From positions 594,121,895-594,185,894 of the forward strand of contig CM046880.1 of assembly GCA_025667525.1 (NCBI GenBank): a DNA stretch of 64,000 nt. Reading direction: 5' to 3'. Both the position numbers and the translations under genes were made by a program. Source of the stretch: Glebionis coronaria (Eukaryota > Streptophyta > Magnoliopsida > Asterales > Asteraceae). Shown here piece by piece: positions 1 through 11,080 of this stretch. The notes under the pieces were generated by a model. That model saw only the letters and a list, made by a program, of their open reading frames with translations. It did no database searches and was not told the origin of the DNA. Numbering within the stretch: the first letter of the stretch is position 1; every line of letters begins with the position of its first letter.

Positions 1-466
1 TAAGTATACATGTCAACTCGAGTAACTCGAATATTAAATAGGGTTGGTATCAAGATGAAAATGTTCATTTAACTCGGGTTGGGGCCGACAGGACTGACGC
101 GAATAAAGTTTTTTTCTATATATAATTTTTATAAATGAACTATTTCGACTAATGCAAATGAGAGATTATTTATACATTTCACAAATTTATTTGCAGAATC
201 AAAATACGTGTGCTATGACATTTATACCTTTAGTATTTGCACACTCCACTAAGTGGTATAAAGGTATAAACGGCAAAACATCAAACATTTTGTGTATGCA
301 AATAAATTTTAAGAATGTGCACATCATTAGCCAATGCAAATTTGGATTTTTGTTACCACCAATTTAGTCATATACGGGTTGACCTAACCATCAATGGACG
401 CGGCTCGAGTTGACCCGATACAGCTTATAGTAGTACTATAAAATAGGAGGTTTGAGGAGTTGCATG
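1..466. other. Intergenic, no gene seen
   Basis: No supported reading frame. Short CG-containing words of the TCGAGT and CGGGTT kind occur near 15-90 and 365-420 and may be the edge of another decayed repeat cut by the window start. Their boundaries cannot be fixed. Confidence 0.5.
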
Positions 467-474
467 CTTTTTTA

Positions 475-877
475 CAATGTTTTCAGACCCGGGTCGATCC
501 GGTCGGGTCAACCGGTTGAACCGGTTCCAGCAAAAAAAACGGGTCATATTGACCCGGGTTTCATGTTTTCGAAACCCGGCTTGACTCGACGGGTTTGGGG
601 TGACCCGGGTCAACCCGGTTCTCAAGACCCGGCCGGGTTTCTAATTTTTCGGGGTTTTTTTGAAAGAAAAATTTTAATTCTACGTATTTGCGAAATTTTA
701 TTTTTATATATTATATTGGTTGGTAAACAGTTTATATTTTTAATATACGTAAGTTTTTAAGGTTTTTATAAGTATAATATTATTAATTATTAAAAAAAAA
801 AAAAATTTAGAAAACCGGGTTAACCCGGACCCGACGACTCAACCGGGTCGATCTAAGACCCGGGTTTTAAAACATTG
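475..877. mobile_element. hAT-type MITE (403 bp)
   Basis: A non-autonomous DNA transposon. The left end reads CAATGTTTT and the right end mirrors it as AAAACATTG, with ACCCGGGT words just inside both ends. An 8-bp direct repeat, CTTTTTTA, flanks it exactly (467-474 and 878-885). An 8-bp target duplication with a CARNG-like terminus is the hallmark of the hAT superfamily. The interior is unusually rich in CCGG, CCCGGG and AACCGG words arranged in both orientations, so it could fold strongly. It has no coding capacity; the reading frames crossing it are by-products of its GC-rich palindromes. Confidence 0.85.
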
Positions 878-885
878 CTTTTTTA

Positions 886-1250
886 AATGATTTTTCTAAG
901 ACATCAATGTATTTCACAAATGTATGTCAGCAAGACCTGAACTCATGACTTTTTTTTTTTTTTTTTTGAAAGACACTCACTTTACGTATAGTACAAGGTT
1001 AATTAGGAAAATGATTTATCCTCCTACTTGATATGCCTACATATCTTCTTACTTTTATTATTATGACAAATGGATTGATGATTGGATGAAATTAAGAAAG
1101 AGAATGAGTGGATTAAACATGTTTTAATTTGATATGGATAGGAGGATAAGTAGAAATATATTGTAGGAGGATTTAGCATTGCTCGGTTAATTAATACCAA
1201 AACTCACATAAATGTTAATTAATATACAGTAGATATAAAAAGAAAGTGAC
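886..1250. other. Intergenic, AT-rich
   Basis: No gene is visible. A poly(T) run lies at about 951-967. If the exon-like block at 1251-1384 is real, this stretch would be its downstream intron or flank. Confidence 0.4.
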
Positions 1251-1384
1251 CTTCATGTAGTAGATCTAAACATGGTAAATTAGGTCGTAAGCGAGCCAGT
1301 GGAGGAAGTTCCACAATGACATGGTCTTCAGGATTCTGCTCAATGATTGTTGCTAATTGCACATTAGCTTGTTGCTCCATTGAT
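1251..1384 (-). other. Candidate orphan exon, 134 nt
   Basis: On the minus strand this block is open over 44 codons and bounded by a good acceptor (TAGTGCAG at 1385-1392) and a good donor (GTCACT at 1245-1250). Its composition is clearly less AT-rich than the flanks. The phase-1 translation has a normal, polar, protein-like composition, with an MEQQANVQLAT start and an ELPPLARLRPNLP motif. I do not recognise the family. No partner exons are visible nearby, so it is either one exon of a gene with long introns running past the window, or a relic. Confidence 0.4.
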
Positions 1385-1985
1385 CTGCACTAATCCACAA
1401 ATCACACTATTCATCATTAAAAACATAATGGCTTTACTGCCTTTTACATGCAACATGAGCAAAGTGAATAAAACATATATACCTTAGCTTTGGTGGTTTT
1501 TATGTTTGAACTTAAGGAAGTCTTTTAGTTTTGAATATCTGAACATGTATGGGTTGTGTGTACTTGTGTTTTATAGGAGATGTTTTTTTTTTAGTGAACT
1601 TTAAATATTTCTTATTAAAATACGCGCTTTAACATATGAAAATACGCCTCGAAAAAATGAAAAGCGTGTAGGAAAGTGTACCCGTTTTGGTGTGTAAATT
1701 GCTATACTATTTCTATAGAGTTTCAAAGATTTCATGTATGTACTTGTTTTTATCGACATTCCTACTTTTATTTTATTTTATTTTATAGAACGGTAAATTT
1801 AGTGATTAGTGGGTCAAGTCGTACAATAACATCACTGCTTGATAGTTGATGATATGTGTAAGATAAAATGAGTATATTTAATGTTGTAAAAGTATTTTTA
1901 TTTTGCGTTTTAGGTGCATATAATAAAATGGCTAAAAACATGCTAGTATTAATTTGCATAAAAGTATAAACAAACCCATTAACAA
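1385..1985. other. Intergenic, AT-rich
   Basis: I see no gene. The one open frame on the minus strand near 1783-2016 has a low-complexity, AT-driven composition and no start context. Confidence 0.4.
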
Positions 1986-1989
1986 TATA

Positions 1990-2330
1990 TATTTTATAAG
2001 TATCTAGGATAAGCACGGTATCGATATTTTATCGATTTATAACAAATTAATGGTATCGATTTTTTCTCGAACATAAATTAGTGGTACTAGTATCGTACCG
2101 AACGAGCTTCGAATTTCGGTACGAGTACCGGTATCGGTACTGAGAAATCGGGTTAGCTTGTTTTTTCTGAAATTTCTTGATTTGGTATCGGTCCCTTACC
2201 GGATTAGTGGTATCGATTTTTTTCGCTATATTTCGTAGTGATGGTACCGTATCGAACGAAAATTGAAACAGTTCCGATACGATTTATTTACAATTCCGAT
2301 TTAGTTCCAAGATTCAAATCAAAATACTCA
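1990..2330. repeat. Decayed repeat rich in GGTATCG/GGTACC words
   Basis: GGTATCG, TATCGAT and GGTACGAGTACCGGTATCGGTACC-like words recur in both orientations over about 340 bp. This resembles the palindrome-rich body of a MITE. I could not find matching ends or a target duplication, so the class is open. Confidence 0.4.
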
Positions 2331-3190
2331 TCTTATCCTTTTTTTTTTCGGGTTCATGACCTTTTATCTTTCTTATCATGAGGTCATATGACGAACCCAT
2401 ATGACTCATATGTACTCCTTTTAGGTTTTCGTGTTATTTGATTTTTCTCTTTTTATAATTTTATATTTATAATAAAACTATAAAATAATAAATGCAAGAA
2501 AAATTATAATTTAACAATTTAAAAATAAAACATTGATTGGAATGACTAATTTTTATATTTAAATACATGCCTAACATATGTGTTATTATTGTAATGGAGA
2601 GAGCAGCCGGACCCGTTTATTAAAAGACCAAGAAATTATTGTCACATTTCTTTAGGCATACAATTAGACATGTTTTTCAAACCTTCAAATCATTTTCCGT
2701 TAATCCTTTAAAATATTAAACATACAAATTAAAAAAATTATGTTCTATTTTAAGGCTCGTGAGCGACTATACCCAAGTCGCGAATGGGTATCATTCCTAC
2801 CTTAAAAACTCGCGCGCGACTTACTCCCACATATCCAAAAACATGACCAGACTTATTCTGGGTGAGTTTGTTTTTGTTGGCTCGGGTGGTTTTATTTTTT
2901 TGGTTAGGTTTATTATTGGGTGTTTTTTGTGAGTGGAGTGTGTTTAAATAATAAAAAAATAGGTATGAAAAGTGAGTGTATTACCTCCTGTGAGGAGCTT
3001 TTGTGAGTTTTTTAAAAACTGATATGACGATAACGTGGCGATAGATGGGTAACCCACCAGCCTAAAGAGATATGAACGAAACTATGTTCTATTTTACTTT
3101 TTGGTGGGATACCAACGGTGGTACACACTGTATAAAAGCATTTGTGACATGCCAATCTACTTTGTGGTTAAGCAACCTTATAACCTTGGG
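2331..3190. other. Intergenic, AT-rich
   Basis: No gene. The segment at about 2880-3060, with GTGAGTG words and TGATATGACGATAACGTGGCG, resembles one at 9790-9900 (TGATGTGACGTTAACGTTG). They may be two diverged copies of one small repeat. Confidence 0.35.
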
Positions 3191-3624
3191 TAGGGGTGTA
3201 AACGAGTCGAGTTGAGCCGAGTACTGTTAAGTTCGAGCTCGACTCGAATAGAAAAACTCGAGCTTGAAACTCGACTCGAGCTCGACCAAGTTTTATATTT
3301 AGAGCTCGAGCTCGGCTCGTCTTATAAAACTCGACTCGAGCTCGATTATTTTCAAATGTCATGTTCGAACTCGATAAATACTCGGTATATCAAGCTCGAC
3401 TCGGCTCGATTTATCTATATAAAAAGCTAAAAAATTAATTTATTTAAAGCTCGATAAGGCTCGCGAGCTTCTCGAGCCGAGTATGTTGGAGCTCGAGCTC
3501 GACTCGAATATATACTCGAGTAGCTCGAGCTCGAGCTCGACTCGTTTAAATCGAGTCGATTTCGAGTAGTTTACAAGTCGATCTCGAATAACTCACGAGC
3601 TATCTCGGCTCGTTTACACCCCTA
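3191..3624. mobile_element. hAT-like MITE (434 bp) rich in GAGCTCGAG
   Basis: Terminal inverted repeats TAGGGGTGTAAACGAG (left) and its complement (right, ending CCCCTA) enclose a body built almost entirely of GAGCTCGAG, ACTCGAG and GGCTCG words. The TAGGG end fits the hAT terminal consensus. The flanking octamers (ACCTTGGG and CTCGGGGG) are only loosely similar, so the target duplication is decayed or absent. It does not encode protein; both frames crossing it are repeats of Leu-Glu/Arg-Val dipeptides. Confidence 0.7.
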
Positions 3625-4073
3625 CTCGGGGGTATGGTTTAGCGTCTTGATGCCAAGTTATAAGAAAAAGGCTAATAATCAAAAGAGTCCTCTAAATTTG
3701 CAACAAAAGTTTTACTTCAAAAAACATGTTTTTCATCCTTTAGTTCAGGGGCAACAAAAAACATAGGGCAACAAGTGTCAGATTTTGACAAGTGTCCCAA
3801 AAATAGGGCAATTCTGACAGACTGCTTAAACAATATATGATAACAGAGAACACATGACGTATTCTATACCCAGTTGACCTAGTTGCCTAAAAAAGGTATT
3901 TTCAGGGAAAAAGAAAATTTGGACCTATTTCAGAATTGGAATTGAACAATTAAACCTTTTTGATAATTAGCCTTAAAAAAATGCACGCAACGTTATTTTT
4001 TTAGGATGATATCAAATCGTTATAACTTTTACATCAAAAACAATGTTCATTTGTTAATATCTCATTTAGAATA
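3625..4073. other. Intergenic, no gene seen
   Basis: Contains a local repetition of ATAGGGCAA and CAAGTGTC words (about 3755-3810), but no reading frame or recognisable repeat end. Confidence 0.4.
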
Positions 4074-4076
4074 TTA

Positions 4077-4637
4077 GAGCACTAGGAACAGTTGTGCCGT
4101 TGGGTGATGTCGTTCGTCAAAAAATATTGCTACGTCAGTAAAGTAGGTTTTGATATCAAAATTGTTATGACACTAGTTTTCAGGGGGAGTGATGTGCCAT
4201 AGCAATTCTGATGCCATAAGATTTTTTTTTCAACAAAAATATTTAACATAAACAAAAATTTTATTAGAAATAAAAAACATTACATTAAACTTAAAATTAA
4301 AACAAATATTTAAGAACACACTTAAAATAGAAACTTAAAAAAATTTAGGCAAAAAAATAAATAATAGATACATTCTTTAATTGGCCAAAAAAAAATAACT
4401 ACTCCTCTAATGAGCCAAAAAATAAATACATACATTCCATAAAAAACCCTAGCCCCCACTTTATCACACCTGCTTCCTCATCCGATCCTGCAATTCATTC
4501 AAACAAAAAAAATTAATAAAACATTTTGAGAACCGCGTGGGCTGTGGCTTTGGCGCCAGCAGACGGAGTGGTGCGCCGTTCTGATTTCTCGCGCGGTTGG
4601 ATGGCGCCAGCGAAAAACGCCACCGTTCCAACTGCTC
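4077..4637. mobile_element. Tourist-type (PIF/Harbinger) MITE, 561 bp
   Basis: Imperfect terminal inverted repeats, GAGCACTAGGAACAG at left and the complement of GAGCAGTTGGAACGG at right, are flanked by TTA on both sides (4074-4076, 4638-4640). A 3-bp TTA/TAA target duplication is characteristic of PIF/Harbinger insertions. The ends differ from those of the large Harbinger element at 5007-9486, so this is not a simple deletion derivative of it. The right-hand 130 bp are locally GC-rich (GCGCCAGC words twice). Confidence 0.7.
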
Positions 4638-4640
4638 TTA

Positions 4641-4949
4641 TGGTGACCTTAAAACTTTATATTTTTTTTCTTTAGAGTTAAGTGCATTTGTGGTTCTCGT
4701 TTTTACTTTTGATTCAAAATCTAAGGTTGTATTTAGCAGTGAGCGTAAGCCTCAAATCGTGAACAAAAACACCCCCTTGCGCGTGACACCTGCTGCGGGG
4801 GTTTAGCATCGCGCGTGAGTGACCCAGAAAACAGGCAAAAGAGGTGAGGTGCTCACCACTCGGACTTTGTGCAACATGTTCCAAGTTTTTTGTGCAGTTT
4901 TTTGTTTTTTTTTTTTGTTTTTTTTTTGTTTTATTTTTTCCCAGGTGAT
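4641..4949. other. Intergenic with T/G-rich tract
   Basis: No gene. A long poly(T) tract broken by G lies at about 4888-4940, immediately before the target site of the Harbinger element. Confidence 0.4.
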
Positions 4950-5006
4950 GGAGGCTAAGAGACGGAGAAACAAGATGGAAATGTGAGATTTAGATTTGGA
5001 GGCTAA
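4950..5006. repeat. 48-bp direct repeat, left copy, plus TAA target
   Basis: The unit beginning GGAGGCTAAGAGACGG starts at 4950 and begins again at 4998, where the Harbinger element interrupts it after TAA (5004-5006). The rest of the second unit (39 bp, starting GAGACGGAG) resumes at 9490-9528 after the TAA on the other side. The empty site was therefore two tandem 48-bp units. Confidence 0.8.
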
Positions 5007-5040
5007 CAGTCTGTTCTCGAGTTTATTTTTAAAGGAATGG

Positions 5041-6343
5041 AAAGGCATAGAAAGGGAAATGGTAAAATTTTCGTGTTCTTAAGTTTTTTATAAGATGGAA
5101 TAGCAGGGGACGGGAAGGGGAAGGGGATGGAAATCATGGGCTTTATAGACAAATTTCATTCCGTCCAAGAATGGGATGATCAGGAAGGGAAGAGTTTTAT
5201 TAACATCATGGGCTTATTAAAATTACAATTATATCCCTAGTATTCTTCACGTACCATATATTTTAACCTAGTTTTCTTCTCACAACTTCACAGTTCTATC
5301 ATTCAACCGGCCTCTTTTTTGTTCTTTCATCTGGTAAGTTTTTTCCCTAATCTTGTTTATAATAGAAGAAATATTCTGTTTTTCAATCAATAGCTGTGCC
5401 TTCTGCACTTTACTTTAGGCGTATCAAGTGCAAATTATATACTAGACAGCTACTGTCTATTTGAATCAATCTTTTTGTCTTTATCTCTATTTAGATATTA
5501 GGCACTTTAGGCTTATCAATAAAAGTGTAAAAGTGCACTTTACTTACTGTGCCTTCTGCACTTTACTTACTGTGCCTTCTGCACTTTACTTGCTAAATAC
5601 TAGGCTGTGTAGTATTTTTGATTGATGAGACGTTAGATTGTTAATGGCACTGAAAGGATCATTCGTTGGGCTTGTAACCAAACCAGTTTGATGAGCTTAC
5701 GATGTTTTTAGCTCTTAGAATTTTAATCGTGTGAGCACGCATAAAACTCTTGTATGACCCTTGGCCTCTCGACCTCACCTGAATTACGAAGAGGTGCAAT
5801 TGGCCCTGAGGAGGGTGTCTTTTTCGTTTACTGAATGTGCCACTGTCATCTTGTTGCTTACTTTGCTTCCAACTATACTAATCTCGCTACCCATTAACCG
5901 TACCTAAAATGTTATATTTCAAGATCTGCACGTTCAAAGAAGTACACCAAGATATTTTGTTGATAACAAATACTATGTAGTACACCTAGATATTTTTGTT
6001 GTAATGCATGCGATAAATTATCAGTTGTAGTACGTGATAGTAGAAAGTCTTGTGTACAGTAAGTTCAAGTGGAGTTTTTAGTTTCAAAGTTTTAAGATGC
6101 TAGCCTATAGATAAGCTAGGATTGTCATTTGTTATAAATTGTTAGTTTTTTAGATTCATGTTGGTAGTATAATGCGCTGCAAGTTGTTCACTTTATATAG
6201 CCTATATTTTGTGTATAAAAAACTTTTAAGTTACTGATTTGTCAAAAATTTGTCTTATAATGCAAGTTGGTCACTTTACACATTTACAAAATGGATGCGG
6301 ATGAGTTATATCGTGCGGCGAGAATTTACCTTCTCAAGAAATA
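5041..6343. other. 5' region of the Harbinger element
   Basis: About 1.3 kb before the transposase. It holds purine-rich subterminal sequence at 5085-5200 and short direct repeats of ACTGTGCCTTCTGCACTTTA (about 5395-5415, 5546-5566, 5569-5590). An ATG at 6291 opens an 18-codon frame that stops at 6344 in a different phase from the transposase. This may be the displaced amino-terminal start. Confidence 0.5.
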
Positions 6344-7420
6344 ATGTTGCATAGACAAGCAGTACGAGAAGAAATGTTGCAAGACCTAGCAACAAATACC
6401 AGTTGTCGTAAAATAATACGTATGAGTTTGGACGCTTTTAAGATACTATGTCAAAAATTAGAAAATGAATGTGGTCTTCGTCCAACACAACGTATGTCTG
6501 TTGAGGAACAAGTTGCTAGATTTTTGCATATCGTAGGAAACGATTTTAGAACCCGTTTTGTCTCTTGGTTATATCATCGATCCGTATCAGCTACTAGTAG
6601 ACATTTTCATAGAGTTCTTAATGCAATAATATCTCTAGAAGACCAATATTTTAAGCAACCCACTGGTGATATAGTTCAGAAGGAAATCCAAGATAAACCA
6701 AGATTTTATCCTTTTTTCAAAGATTAGATAGGGGCGATTGATGGAACACATGTTCGAGTGAGAGTGCCTAATAGAGATGCCCTTAGATATCGCGGGCGTA
6801 AGGGATATCCAACAATCAACGTATTAGTTGCTTGTACCTTTGATTTGAAGTTTACTTATGTTTTAAGTGGTTGGGAAGGCACAACATCAGACTCGAGGAT
6901 AATAAAAGATGCCCTCACTAGAGATGATAAGCTAATTATTCCTCATGGTAAGTATTATCTAGTTGACGGTGGTCTACCCCATAAAAGTACACTTAGAGAA
7001 CCATATAGGGGTTTTAGATATCATCTGAAGGAGTACTCATCTCGTGCACCTCAGAATCCACGAAAATTGTTTAACCTTAGGCATTCATCATTGAGAAACT
7101 CTATCGAACGAGCATTTGGTGTATTGAAGAAAAGGTTTCCTATAATTAGAAGTGCAACAGAACCCTTCTACTCATGCGATACACAATCAAACATATTCTT
7201 GGCATGTTGTATATTGCATAACTTTTTACTTGAGGTAGATCATGACACAGAACTTGAAGATGAAGTGATAGACGACATGTTAGATGCATCACATGATGAC
7301 GAACCCCAAGGACAAGAAGACACAAATGATAGTGGAGAACAAATACGAAACTTAATAGCACATGACATGTGGAATGATTATATATTGAATCCGAACCATG
7401 AAATTAATATGTCTGTTTAG
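6344..7420 (+). pseudogene. Harbinger (HARBI1-like) DDE transposase with in-frame TAG
   Basis: Encodes the nuclease of the Harbinger element. One phase is open from 6344 to 7420 except for TAG at 6725-6727. The amino-terminal part (about 127 residues) is the helical DUF8040-like region with the LHIVGNDFRTR segment. Immediately after the stop comes IGAIDGTHV with the first catalytic Asp, then GWEGTTSDSRII with the second Asp, and finally the SIERAFGVLKKRFPI block with the catalytic Glu. All three catalytic residues are present. An acidic tail ends with MWNDYI. The TAG replaces the residue between FKD and IGAIDG, usually Cys or a similar small residue. Without read-through the product lacks all catalytic residues. 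A GTG at 6758 cannot rescue it because it lies downstream of the first Asp. Confidence 0.88.
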
Positions 7421-7618
7421 TTTTTGCATACCTGTTATCTTTTGTCCTTTCATGCATAATGTGTCTATAACTTTTTGTTTATTAAATTCATCATGGTTGG
7501 AATAGAACTTATCAATAACTGTTGTGTACGATTACTTATTGATGTTTAGAATTTTATTATATAATCACTTATAAGTGGATAATATATTGTTTTTATGTTT
7601 GTAATATAGTAATCAGTA

Positions 7619-8751
7619 ATGGGAAGAATACCAAATGATGAAGCTACCAAAAAAGAAATTGAGGAAGATACCATGAAAAAGGAGGCGGTTTCGTGTAATG
7701 ACAAAATGGATGCTGCATTTATTGCGGCTATGCTTAAAGAACAAAATGAAGGGAATAGGCCTAATGGGACGTTCACGTCTCGTGCATATAATAATATAGT
7801 GAAGGAATTAAATGACAAGTTTAATATGCCTTTTGAGAAAAAACATTTGATGAATCGGATTAAGACTCTTAAAAAGTACTTTAATCAGTTCCATGATGTT
7901 TTTAAAGGAGTTGCAATGAGTGGCTATTCATGGAACGAAAGTACAGGTTAATTGAGGCTGAAGATGATGTATGGGAACAACTAAAAACGGTATGTTCATT
8001 ACATTAGTTGTCAAATTAATAATTTTGATTGTTATGTTAATTACTTATTTTTAATGTATAGGTAAAACCCGATGCTTACAAGTTGAAGACAACACCAGTA
8101 AACTGTTATGATGAGATGTACTCTTTGTGGGCAAGAGATAGAGCCACAGGTACCTGTTCTAATACTGCTAAAGAGAAAAAAAAACAAACTAATCAATGAG
8201 CAGCAGGCAGAAACAATCGAAGAAGTTGATCACTTGGTTGAAAACAACGTGATCAACCTAGATAATATCGAAACTAGTGATGACATCTTTGTTACATCAC
8301 CTACACCACAACCGGATGGTAAGCTTCCAACGAAATCAAAGAATAAAAAAAGAAAGATTTTTCAAGAAGATCCATCCAACGATAAGATTGCTATTTCTCT
8401 TGATAACATTGTTCATGCTTTAGACAGAAATTCTATGGTATTCAAGTTATTTATAATATTTATTTGTAATACTTTGTTTTTCATATATATTGTATTAATA
8501 TTGTCTTTTTTTATTGTTGGAATAAGGTACTTGAAAACTCTCGTCCACATGTGTATACCGAAGAAGAATTATACGAACAATTTATGCTCATGGATCTTGA
8601 AGGAGAAGAAATGCACACTGCATATAATTTTTTGCTTGAGAACCCGGTTAAAACACGTGGAATGTTTGGTTTCCCCTTTGCACAAATATCGTCTTACTTG
8701 AAAGCAACCATGCGACAAGCCCGTTCTAGAGATTTTGATACTCGTGGGTGA
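7619..8751 (+). pseudogene. Harbinger ORF2, Myb/SANT-like DNA-binding protein, frameshifted
   Basis: The accessory gene of PIF/Harbinger elements, whose product normally binds element DNA and helps the transposase enter the nucleus. Exon 1 starts at ATG 7619. It carries the Myb/SANT-like trihelix block (MDAAFIAAMLKEQNEGN, then NIVKELNDKFN and the SGYSWNEST motif). One base is missing near 7945, so the main frame stops at 7951, while the next frame continues through LIEAEDDVWEQLKT to 7989. A GT-AG intron follows (7990-8061), then WARDRATG at about 8130, a further break near 8155-8200, and a Lys-rich stretch. A second intron (8438-8526) leads to the last exon, which contains the YNFLLENPVKTRGMFGFP region and ends at 8751. 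At least one frameshift makes this copy defective. Confidence 0.8.
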
Positions 8752-9486
8752 TGATGTTCAGTATTTTCGTTATTTATGGTCTAAGTACTCTTGTTTTAGA
8801 CCAAGTTCACTAGAATGCATTATCGGTTTCATGACTTTTTTTTTCCGAACTTGAGCATTTTTCTCTTTGAAGTTTTGCATTTTATTAGTAATAAATTTGA
8901 TACTTATACTTTTGTTGCAATCGTGAGAAAATATTAAGGGCTGTGCTCATTCATTTTTGTAATGGTATTTGTAGTATTGTTGTTATTCATGTGTACAAGT
9001 ACCTATTGGTATGGTCCCCATTTTCACTAGTCATATGCTTCATGACTTTCATACATATGCATGTAGTATGGTCAAACGATTGTACTACTATGGTCCCTAT
9101 TTTATCACTATATAGTATTGTATCTTCCTACTGATTATTAGTCTACGTAAAACTTTGTCAGCCATTTGAACTTCATGCTGGAAATAAAAGTTTGTCACCC
9201 ATTTCAAAACATTGTTTTTTCATTTGGGAAAATCTTGCAGCAAATTGATGCATGGAATAGACGAGGAGTATACAAATGAAAGGTTTTATGCTGTAGATGT
9301 TATAGGCAATAGAAAATGGGGATAATTTAGTAATTATGTTTTGTACCTTTTATTTTCCTTCCAACTAAAAAAAAAACTCGAGAACATAAATGAAGGCACA
9401 TGTTCCCTTCCTAATATGATCATTTCCTCTCCCCTTCATTTCCTATCCCTTTCTATTCTTTTAAAAATAAACTCGAGAACAGAGTG
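8752..9486. other. 3' region of the Harbinger element
   Basis: No gene; small frames here (for example 8943-9134) lack any support. It contains two copies of the phrase TATGGTCCC(C/T)ATTTT (9009-9110) and pyrimidine-rich subterminal sequence (9405-9460) mirroring the purine-rich left side. Confidence 0.5.
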
Positions 9487-9528
9487 TAAGAGACGGAGAA
9501 ACAAGATGGAAATGTGAGATTTAGATTT
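9487..9528. repeat. Right TAA target and remainder of 48-bp repeat
   Basis: TAA (9487-9489) is the right target duplication. The next 39 bp are identical to 4959-4997, which fixes the right boundary of the Harbinger element. Confidence 0.8.
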
Positions 9529-11075
9529 TTTTTTTCTTTTCTTTTCTTTTAGGCTAGCCTAACCACAGTAGATGATATTACAAAAGTTTAATTAATAAAA
9601 CTTTAATTTTTAATAAAAAGTTATAAGTTAATGAAACACGTTTCTCGTAATGTTTAAATTTATTGTGTAATGTTTTTTTGTTAATGTAAATGTTGTATTT
9701 TATTTTTTTTATTTTATTTTTAATGTAATGTTTTTTAATTTTTAATGTAATGGTTTTATTTTAAAAAATAATAGTAAATGTATTATTTTGATGTGATGAT
9801 GTTTTAAAAAGGTGTGTTGATAAGAATAAAGTGTGAGTAAGTATGAGGGTGAAAAGTAAGAGTGGAAAACTGATGTGACGTTAACGTTGAAACTTGAAAG
9901 TGTGAGAGGTGTTAAAAGTTTGACTATAAAATCAGCTTAAAAAAGTTTTGTTTATGGTACAAAACCCAAACTTCTTATCCATTTTGGTCTATTTGCATTA
10001 ACCTAGTCAGTTTGACTTATTAAATTACTAAAATACCTTTATTCTCATATTGTAAAGTTATTAACTTGCTCTCTTTTTTATTATTTATATTTTTATTATT
10101 ATTATCAATAATATAATAATAATATTTTAAAGAGATAATAATAAGAAATAAATTGTTATAATAATTTTTTTATTATTATTATTATTAAATTAACATCACT
10201 TTATTAAAAAAAATTACAAAAAGTTAATGGGAATCAAAGATACTAACTGGGCCCCCACTCTATTAACTATAGTGATGAGACTATAACTATACATCTTTTC
10301 GTACTTAAATGAGTAAAATATCGCTAAAAGTGGACCATATATGCTTGTTTTCTTTGTTTGTATATGTGTAGTCTAGATATAGAGTAATCACATGAAAAGA
10401 CTCAAAACAAGACAAAACGGACACGAGGAACGAAGACGCACAAGAAAACCGAAACCGAATGTTGTTTTACGAGTTTTGAAACCCTAAGAGATGAAATTAC
10501 CAAAATACCTTTGAAGAATTGGAAAATTACAAAAAAGGCCCCTCAACTTTCTCAAGTTTACACTTTATACCTTTGATATATCCTAAATTACACAAGGATC
10601 CCTAAACTATGACGATATTATAATAATAGCCGTTGAAGTTTGATCATTTATGCATTTTTAGTCCTTGGTTTGGTATTCATAAAGTATAAGGACTAAATTA
10701 TCATTTCCCAATAATATAAATGCATGTTAACTAGGCGTAGTGAATGTTAAGATTGAGAGGGGTCTGAATGTTATTGTTTGAAAATTATAAGAAAGGCCAA
10801 AAGTGGAAATTGGCAAAGTTTAAAAAGCAAAATAGAGGAAACAGATTAGTATTCCCTAATCTCGATTAAAGGAAACTATTCACACCCCATGAGCCCAATC
10901 CAATCCCAGCAAATATTAAGCTATTAGCAAAGGGCTTTTTCAAATTAATGGGAGGCTTTTGTTAGTTGGCTTATAGTGAACACACCCATGTGCCCAGATT
11001 TCATCCAGGTTGCCTCAGAGCCCCATTTCAGCTCACATGTATCACCCATCATCATCATCTTTCAAAGTTTGAAGC
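9529..11075. other. Intergenic, AT-rich
   Basis: No gene. Poly(T), ATT/ATA-rich low complexity (9600-9780, 10080-10210) and one segment resembling 2880-3060. I see no reading frame with protein-like composition before the copia element. Confidence 0.5.
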
Positions 11076-11080
11076 CAAAT

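Larger units (their letters stand above)
5007..9486 (+). mobile_element. PIF/Harbinger DNA transposon, complete ends (4480 bp)
   Basis: Left end CAGTCTGTTCTCGAGTTTAT and right end complementary to CACTCTGTTCTCGAGTTTAT form inverted repeats of about 30 bp or more, running into related AGAAAGGG subterminal sequence. TAA flanks both sides. Inside, on the plus strand, lie the two genes typical of autonomous plant PIF/Harbinger elements: a DDE transposase (6344-7420) and a Myb/SANT-like protein (7619-8751). Both carry inactivating lesions, so this copy is a once-autonomous element now dead or dependent on others. An extra internal copy of the end (CTCGAGAACATAAATGAAGG, near 9377) lies about 100 bp inside the right terminus. 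Confidence 0.9.

Noticed and set aside
452..760. 102-codon open frame on the plus strand and its antisense partner
   Set aside because: It is produced by the GC-rich palindromic body of the hAT MITE at 475-877; no protein family, and it crosses both element boundary and flank.
3168..3430. Overlapping open frames on both strands with Leu-Glu/Arg-Val repeats
   Set aside because: They read the GAGCTCGAG word repeats of the MITE at 3191-3624 and have no coding signature.
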